From a bacterium (GTDB lineage: Bacteria; Actinomycetota; Acidimicrobiia; Acidimicrobiales; Bin134): a stretch of DNA of 33,006 nucleotides. Both the position numbers and the translations under genes were made by a program. The stretch spans positions 1 through 33,006 of the forward strand of contig JAPOSH010000045.1 of the NCBI GenBank assembly GCA_026709815.1, in the 5' to 3' direction. The number at the start of each line of letters is the position of its first letter. Position 1 is the stretch's first letter. The notes beneath the pieces are model-generated. The model saw only the letters and a program-made list of their open reading frames with translations, made no database searches and was not told the DNA's origin. Below are positions 28,266-33,006 of this stretch, one piece after another.

Positions 28266-28784
28266 CTAAACGGTGATCGCCAAACGGGTCTGGAGTTCGG
28301 CGGCGTAGGCCGCCACCTGATCGGCTACCTCGCCCAGCACGCCGGCGTCGAGTCCGTCGGCCAACTCGGGCGCCCCGGCTTGGGCCAGCATGGGGGCGAT
28401 CTCGCCGGTTCGGATCTTGCTCACTGCCCAATCGGCGATGGGGCCGTGAGCGGTCTCGTCGAAGGGGACGATGTGGTTCCGCCCGCCGCCCCGATGGTTG
28501 TAGTGGTAGTGGGGGGCGTCCTCGAAGAGGTCGAAGCGCAGATATTCCCACTGGCCATCAACGTCGAACACGTGCAATGACACACCCCGGTCCTCTATCC
28601 CCAGCGGTGCGGTGCGGCGTAGCTCCTCCACGTAGGCCTCGTCGCCCCCGTAGTACTCCACCAGCGCCTCAGAGGTGAGGTTGCGGTATTCCACCCCGAT
28701 CTTGATGACTCCTGCGGGGAAGTAAGCGGTGTGGGCATCGTCGGGCCGCATGGGCGGCATGTCGTAGACGTGTCCGATCTCCAC
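28266..28784 (-). CDS. Conserved-looking protein of unknown function, His-rich core
   Basis: I do not recognise this 172-aa protein. It is soluble, with no signal or membrane helix. The N-terminal half has FPAGVIKIGVEYRNLT and an acidic EYYGGDEAYVEELRRTAP helix; the centre reads SLHVFDVDGQWEYLRFDLFED then PHYHYNHRGGGRNHIVPFD, where four closely spaced histidines could bind a metal. The C-terminal part is helical. The regular strand/helix content and normal codon use argue for a real gene. GTG 28784 is preceded at seven bases by TACGCT, which is the first unit of the 22-bp tandem repeat. It converges on the SDR gene, with 18 bases between the stops. Confidence 0.75.
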   Translation of the reverse strand: MEIGHVYDMPPMRPDDAHTAYFPAGVIKIGVEYRNLTSEALVEYYGGDEAYVEELRRTAPLGIEDRGVSLHVFDVDGQWEYLRFDLFEDAPHYHYNHRGGGRNHIVPFDETAHGPIADWAVSKIRTGEIAPMLAQAGAPELADGLDAGVLGEVADQVAAYAAELQTRLAITV

Positions 28785-28790
28785 GGCGGC

Positions 28791-28878
28791 CAGCGTAGCG
28801 TATGGGGTTTGCCAGCGTAGCGTATGGGATTTACCAGCGTAGCATGTCGGATTTACCAGCGTAGCGTATGGGGTTTGC
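28791..28878. repeat. Four tandem 22-bp repeats in a divergent promoter region
   Basis: Four back-to-back 22-bp units start with CAGCGTAGC: 28791-28812, 28813-28834, 28835-28856 and 28857-28878. Units 1 and 4 are identical, unit 2 differs at two bases, and unit 3 is the most changed. The repeats stop sharply after CAGC of a fifth unit. On the minus strand units 1, 2 and 4 contain two overlapping TACGCT boxes. The array lies between the starts of the unknown 172-aa gene and the acyl-CoA synthetase gene. The 22-base period is close to two turns of DNA, so a bound protein would face the same side at each unit. Confidence 0.9.
28792..28797 (-). promoter_or_regulatory. Predicted -10 box inside the tandem repeat
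   Basis: TACGCT on the minus strand, formed by the first repeat unit, ends seven bases before GTG 28784. This would give a leaderless transcript for the unknown 172-aa gene. Confidence 0.5.
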
Positions 28879-28932
28879 CAGCCGAGGCTCGTTGCAGGGC
28901 GGAGGCGGGGTGGTCGCTACCATCGGATTCCC

Positions 28933-31023
28933 ATGGTCCAGCAGCGAGTCGACCTTGAGGAGTTCTTCCACCCCCGGGGGGTGGCGGTGATCGGCGGGGT
29001 GGACCGCGCCCAGACCGAGGACGAGCTGCGGGCGGCCATGGATGCCCGCTGGGGAACCGAGAACTGGCATCTGGTCAATCCCAAGGGAGGGTCGATCGGG
29101 TCGGTGCCCATCCATGTGAAGGCAGCCCATGTGCCCAAGCCGGTTGCGCTGGCGGTGATCTCCGCCCCGCCGGCGGCTTGCACCGGGGTGGTGGACGAAT
29201 GCGGGGCCATCGGGGTCCGCTACGCCTTGGTGTTCTCGTCGGGATTCAGCGAGGTCGGTCCCGAGGGGGCTGCGCTGGAGGCTGCGCTGGGGGAGGCGGG
29301 CCGCCGCAACGGCATCCGCATCTTCGGCCCCAACACCAACACCAACGCCTTCGAGCCCGTGCCCGAGGTGCCCGGGCTGCGAGGGGGCAAGATCGGGGTG
29401 GTCACCCAGTCGGGCCACAACGGCCGGCCCATCGTGCAGGGAGTGCACTTCGGCATCGGGTTCAGCCGCCAGGTGCCCTGCGGCAACGAGGTCGACCTGG
29501 AGGTGAGCGACTTCATCGAGTACTTCGCCTACGACGACGACACCGCGGTGATCGCCGGCTACATCGAGGGGTTCCGGTCGGCCGACAAGCTGCGCACCGC
29601 GCTGGAGGCGGCCAACGCGCAGCACAAGCCGGTAGTGCTGTTGAAGATGGGGGCCACCGATGCGGGATCGCGCATGGCATCATCGCACACCGGCCACCTC
29701 ACCGGGTCGGACGAGGTGATCAATGGGCTGTTCGAGCAGTACGGGGTGGTGCGGGTGCGCGATCTCGACGAGCTGCTGGAGACGGCCGCCCTCTTCGCCA
29801 AGCTGGGGCCGGATGTGGCCGAAGGGGCTGGGCTGTACTCCATTTCCGGGGGTTCGAGCACGCTGATGGCCGAGGCCGCCGAGCTGGCCGGTGTTGCCGT
29901 GCCCCAGCTCGCCCAGTCCACCCAGGAGAAGCTCCACCGTCACATCCCCGCCTATCTGTCGGTGTCGAACCCGGTGGACAACGGGGGCGCGTTCATCACT
30001 GCTCAGCCGGCTGAGATCCGCCGCCAGGTGATCCGAGACATCTGCGACGACCCGGCGGTGGGCTGCACGGTGGTGGGGGTGACCGGTGCAGTGGCGCCGA
30101 TGACCGATTTGCTGGGCGACGACATCGCCGCAGTGGCTGAAGAGAGCTCGATCATCGCCACTTGGAATTCGCTGAAGGTGGATGAGCCGGGCTTCGACCG
30201 GCTGGTGGCGTCGGGGGTTCCGCTGTTCCGCTCCTTCCGAGGCTGCTTTGGGGCGTTGGCCTCCTACCACCGCTACCAGCGCCACCGGGCCGGGTTCCGG
30301 GTGCGGCCGCCGCTGTCTGATGCGGTGCCAGAAGCTGCGATAGCAGCCTTGGGGGCCTCGCCTCCGGATGCCGGCGCAGTCCTGCGATCTTTCGGGCTGC
30401 CGCTGGCGGCTGGCCAAGTGGCCGCATCGGCCGGCGACGCCCGACGGATGGCGGCAGGGATCGGCTTGCCGGTGGCGATAAAGATCGCCTCGCCCGATAT
30501 TTTCCACAAGTCAGATGCCGGTCTGGTGGTGCTGGGGGTGGACTCTCTCGACCAGGTGGAGCAGGAGGCTCAGGCTGTGTTGGGCAGAGCCCGCGCCGTT
30601 GCCCCCGACGCCGCCATCGATGGGGTGGAGGTCCAGCAGATGATCGTCGGCGGCACTGAGATGATCGTGGGCGTGACCAGCGATCCCACACTCGGCCCCG
30701 CAGTCATGGTGGGCACGGGGGGGTTGTTCGCCGAGATCCTGGCCGACGCCGCCGTGCGACCGCTGCCCGTAGACGAGGCTGACGCCTACGAGATGATCCG
30801 GTCGCTCAAGGGCTTCCCCCTGCTCGACGGGGCCCGCGGCCGCCCGGCCGCCGATGTGGATGCCCTGGTCCAAGTGGTCATGGCCACCGCGACCCTGGCC
30901 ACCGCCCTGGGAGACCGCCTCGCCGAACTCGACCTCAACCCGGTCGTCGTGCTCGACCGCGGCCAGGGGGCTGTGGCCGTCGACCACCTCATGATCCTGG
31001 CCGACCCTACTCTCGGCCCATGA
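28933..31023 (+). CDS. NDP-forming acyl-CoA synthetase (acetate-CoA ligase-like)
   Basis: This 696-aa protein has the layout of NDP-forming acyl-CoA synthetases, which make an acyl-CoA from acid, CoA and ATP through a phosphohistidine. In order: CoA-binding Rossmann domain (about 8-140, starting FFHPRGVAVIGG), a succinyl-CoA-ligase-like domain (about 150-290) with the candidate phosphohistidine His252 in SSHTGH, a second ligase domain (about 300-450), and a C-terminal ATP-grasp domain (about 465-690, with GLPVAIKIASPDIFHKSD and ELDLNPVVV). The usual GPNC after the first domain is GPNTNTNAF here. The acid substrate is unknown. ATG 28933 follows TACCAT at nine bases, so the leader is very short. 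Its stop overlaps the start of the acetoacetyl-CoA synthetase gene (ATGA). Confidence 0.9.
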   Translation: MVQQRVDLEEFFHPRGVAVIGGVDRAQTEDELRAAMDARWGTENWHLVNPKGGSIGSVPIHVKAAHVPKPVALAVISAPPAACTGVVDECGAIGVRYALVFSSGFSEVGPEGAALEAALGEAGRRNGIRIFGPNTNTNAFEPVPEVPGLRGGKIGVVTQSGHNGRPIVQGVHFGIGFSRQVPCGNEVDLEVSDFIEYFAYDDDTAVIAGYIEGFRSADKLRTALEAANAQHKPVVLLKMGATDAGSRMASSHTGHLTGSDEVINGLFEQYGVVRVRDLDELLETAALFAKLGPDVAEGAGLYSISGGSSTLMAEAAELAGVAVPQLAQSTQEKLHRHIPAYLSVSNPVDNGGAFITAQPAEIRRQVIRDICDDPAVGCTVVGVTGAVAPMTDLLGDDIAAVAEESSIIATWNSLKVDEPGFDRLVASGVPLFRSFRGCFGALASYHRYQRHRAGFRVRPPLSDAVPEAAIAALGASPPDAGAVLRSFGLPLAAGQVAASAGDARRMAAGIGLPVAIKIASPDIFHKSDAGLVVLGVDSLDQVEQEAQAVLGRARAVAPDAAIDGVEVQQMIVGGTEMIVGVTSDPTLGPAVMVGTGGLFAEILADAAVRPLPVDEADAYEMIRSLKGFPLLDGARGRPAADVDALVQVVMATATLATALGDRLAELDLNPVVVLDRGQGAVAVDHLMILADPTLGP

Positions 31024-33006
31024 CTCAGACGGCGGCGATGGCCGGCGACGTGGTATGGCGGCCGCCACCCGATGCGTGGTCGGTCTCCCGCATCGGGCAG
31101 TTCGCTGCGCGCTACCGCCCGGCCGCTTTCGGCGATTACGAGGCCTTGTGGCGCTGGTCAGTGGAGGATCCTGCGGCCTTTTGGGCCTCGATTTGGGACT
31201 ATTTGCAAATTGGCGCACCGCCGGCGCCCGAGTCAGCCATCAGCGGCGACCCGATGCCCGACACAACGTGGTTCGACGGAGCGACCCTCAACTACGCGGA
31301 GCATCTCCTGCGGGGAAATGGGCTGGACGACACCGATGTTGCCGTGGTCGGCCGGTCGCAGACCCGCCCCGAGCGGGAACTCGCCCTAGGCGAATTGCGC
31401 GAGGAGGTCCGCAGGGCCGCGGCCGGCCTGCGATGCCTCGGTGTCGGCCCTGGTGACCGCGTGGTCGCGCTGCTGCCCAACATTCCCGAGACCCTGGTTG
31501 CTTTTTTGGCCACCGCGTCGATCGGCGCGATTTGGGCCTCGTGTCCGCCGGAGTTCGGGGCCCGCGGCATTCTCGACCGTTGGGTCCAGGTTGAACCCAA
31601 GGTTCTTCTCGCCATCGACGGCTACCGATATGGGGCCAGGGAAATGGACATCAGGGGCGTTTTGGACCAGGTTCGACGCGGGTTGCCATCCGTGCGGCAC
31701 ACCGTGCTGCTGCCCTATCTGGATCCGGCAGCCGCCATCTCGGAAGACGCCCAGACGTGGTCCAGTCTGACTGCCGACACGACCCAGCCGTTGCGATTCG
31801 AGCCGGTCCCGTTCTCCCATCCTCTCTATATCCTCTCCTCGTCAGGCACGACTGGGGGGCCGAAGCAGATCGTCCACGGTCATGGCGGGATTCTTCTCGA
31901 GCACGGCAAGCAGCTTGCCCTGCATCACGATCTCGGACCCCGAGACCGGTTCTTCTGGTTCTCGACCACGGGCTGGATGATGTGGAACTACCTGATATCA
32001 GGGCTGCTTGCCGGTGCGTCGGTCGTCATGTTCGACGGTGACCCCGCGGCGCCGAGCTTGGAAACCCTGTGGTCGGTCGTCGATCAGACCGACGTGACGT
32101 TCGCCGGGTTCTCGGCCCCCTTCATCATGGCGTGCCGGGGCGCGGGCCTGCGCCCCGGCGCCTCGTTCGGCCTTCGCCGCCTGCGCGCCATCGGTGCCAC
32201 CGGGGCGCCGCTGCCCGACGCGGGCTTCCGCTGGGTTGCTGAAGCCGTGGGCCCGCTGCCGGTCTCCAACATCAGCGGTGGGACCGACGTGTGCAGCGCA
32301 TTCGTGGGCGGAGCGCCGGTGCTGCCGGTGCGCTCGGGCGCCATAGCTTGCCGTCAACTCGGTTGGCGAGTGGAGTCGTTTGACCCTGAGGGGCAGCCGC
32401 TGCGGGGCGCCGACGGGGAACTCGTCATCACCGCACCGGCGCCGTCGATGCCGGTGGGTTTCTGGGCTGATGAGGATCGTCGGCGCTACCGGGCGTCCTA
32501 CTTCAATTCTTTCGAGGGCGTCTGGCGCCATGGCGATTGGATCACGATCTTCGACGACGGCTCGTGTGCCATCAGCGGGCGCTCTGACGCCACGCTCAAT
32601 CGCGGCGGAGTGCGTCTGGGAACGGCGGACTTCTACGCGGTCATCGAAGAACACGACATGATCGCCGATTCGCTCGTGGTGCATCTCGAGGGTGATGACG
32701 GCGGGCTCGGCGATCTGCTGGCGTTCGTCGTGCTGCGAGACGGGGAGGAGCTCGCCGAGGAGCTCTGTGAGGAGTTGAGCGCGAGGCTGCGGGCTGAACT
32801 CTCGCCGCGCCACGTGCCCGACCACATTCATGCTGCGCCCTGCATCCCGCGCACCATCTCGGGCAAGAAGCTTGAGGTCCCCGTGAAGCGCATCTTGGCG
32901 GGCGCGCCCGCATCGCAGGTGGCGTCAGCCGGTGCCCTTCAGGATCCGACCTCGCTGCGCTACTTCGAGTCGTTCGGCCAGCGCTCCGCCAACGCTCGCC
33001 GAACGA
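31020..33006 (+). CDS. Acetoacetyl-CoA synthetase, 3' end cut by window edge
   Basis: The frame is open from ATG 31020 to the window end (662 codons), close to the full family length of about 650-670. It is an AMP-forming ligase of the acetoacetyl-CoA synthetase branch: the N-terminus has the ACAS-type TyrxxLWRWSVEDPAAFWASIWDY block, and NYAEHLL follows. The ATP loop is LSSSGTTGGPKQIVHGHGG (about 271-289), then FFWFSTTGWMMWNY. Further motifs are NISGGTDVCSAFVGG and WRHGDWI, and the catalytic lysine sits in RTISGKKLEVPVKR (K616 or K617). The enzyme would activate acetoacetate or a similar short keto acid with ATP and CoA. It overlaps the upstream synthetase gene by ATGA and is surely co-translated. 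No stop codon is in the window. Confidence 0.93.
   Translation, partial: MTQTAAMAGDVVWRPPPDAWSVSRIGQFAARYRPAAFGDYEALWRWSVEDPAAFWASIWDYLQIGAPPAPESAISGDPMPDTTWFDGATLNYAEHLLRGNGLDDTDVAVVGRSQTRPERELALGELREEVRRAAAGLRCLGVGPGDRVVALLPNIPETLVAFLATASIGAIWASCPPEFGARGILDRWVQVEPKVLLAIDGYRYGAREMDIRGVLDQVRRGLPSVRHTVLLPYLDPAAAISEDAQTWSSLTADTTQPLRFEPVPFSHPLYILSSSGTTGGPKQIVHGHGGILLEHGKQLALHHDLGPRDRFFWFSTTGWMMWNYLISGLLAGASVVMFDGDPAAPSLETLWSVVDQTDVTFAGFSAPFIMACRGAGLRPGASFGLRRLRAIGATGAPLPDAGFRWVAEAVGPLPVSNISGGTDVCSAFVGGAPVLPVRSGAIACRQLGWRVESFDPEGQPLRGADGELVITAPAPSMPVGFWADEDRRRYRASYFNSFEGVWRHGDWITIFDDGSCAISGRSDATLNRGGVRLGTADFYAVIEEHDMIADSLVVHLEGDDGGLGDLLAFVVLRDGEELAEELCEELSARLRAELSPRHVPDHIHAAPCIPRTISGKKLEVPVKRILAGAPASQVASAGALQDPTSLRYFESFGQRSANARRT

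Noticed and set aside
28791-28878. CRISPR array
   Set aside because: The 22-bp units are directly adjacent with no spacers, there are only four, and no cas genes are present.

Overview
The window is GC-rich bacterial chromosome, very probably from a high-GC actinobacterium. The best guess is the class Acidimicrobiia or a relative, but this is an inference and no marker RNA is present. The reasons are: ligA lies close to gatC-gatA-gatB, a neighbourhood also seen in mycobacteria; a PASTA-type receptor kinase and a DUF222-HNH protein are present; GTG starts are frequent; and at least six genes carry a TANNNT box ending 6-7 bases before the start codon, the usual sign of leaderless actinobacterial mRNAs. 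Genes are tightly packed and no stretch above 300 bases lacks a gene.

Region 1 (1-11290, all on the minus strand) is a nine-gene inositol-type catabolic cluster. In transcription order it holds an inosose-dehydratase-like protein (iolE type), a sugar-binding lipoprotein, an unusually long ABC permease, an ABC ATPase, an iolC-type kinase, a D-2-hydroxyacid dehydrogenase, a Gfo/Idh/MocA dehydrogenase, iolD, and a fatty acid desaturase cut by the window edge. A strong promoter (TTGACC-17-TAAGAT) sits at its head, embedded in four tandem 8-bp TTGACCNN units. A hairpin plus T-run lies between the binding-protein and permease genes, probably to keep binding-protein mRNA in excess. The iolB, iolJ and iolA functions are not visible.

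Region 2 (11279-20176) is housekeeping plus envelope. On the minus strand run a DUF222-HNH protein, an abnormally long NAD-dependent DNA ligase (LigA, about 994 aa, with a duplicated helix-hairpin-helix domain) and a HAD hydrolase. They are followed by an unknown membrane protein, a small anchored protein, a PASTA Ser/Thr kinase with altered catalytic motifs, and an SCP2-like protein.

Region 3 (20250-24033) holds gatCAB, three genes linked by start/stop overlaps that encode the amidotransferase making Gln-tRNA(Gln) and/or Asn-tRNA(Asn). Its 3' end overlaps the convergent engB (ysxC) gene.

Region 4 (24074-33006) is an acyl-CoA/ketone-type catabolic neighbourhood. It has an acyl-CoA dehydrogenase, a protein tyrosine phosphatase-like protein, an amidohydrolase-2 family protein, a short-chain dehydrogenase, an unknown 172-aa protein, an NDP-forming acyl-CoA synthetase, and an acetoacetyl-CoA synthetase that runs off the window end. 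Between the unknown gene and the synthetase operon lies a 4 x 22-bp tandem repeat; each unit carries a promoter-like box, and the first supplies the predicted -10 of the unknown gene.
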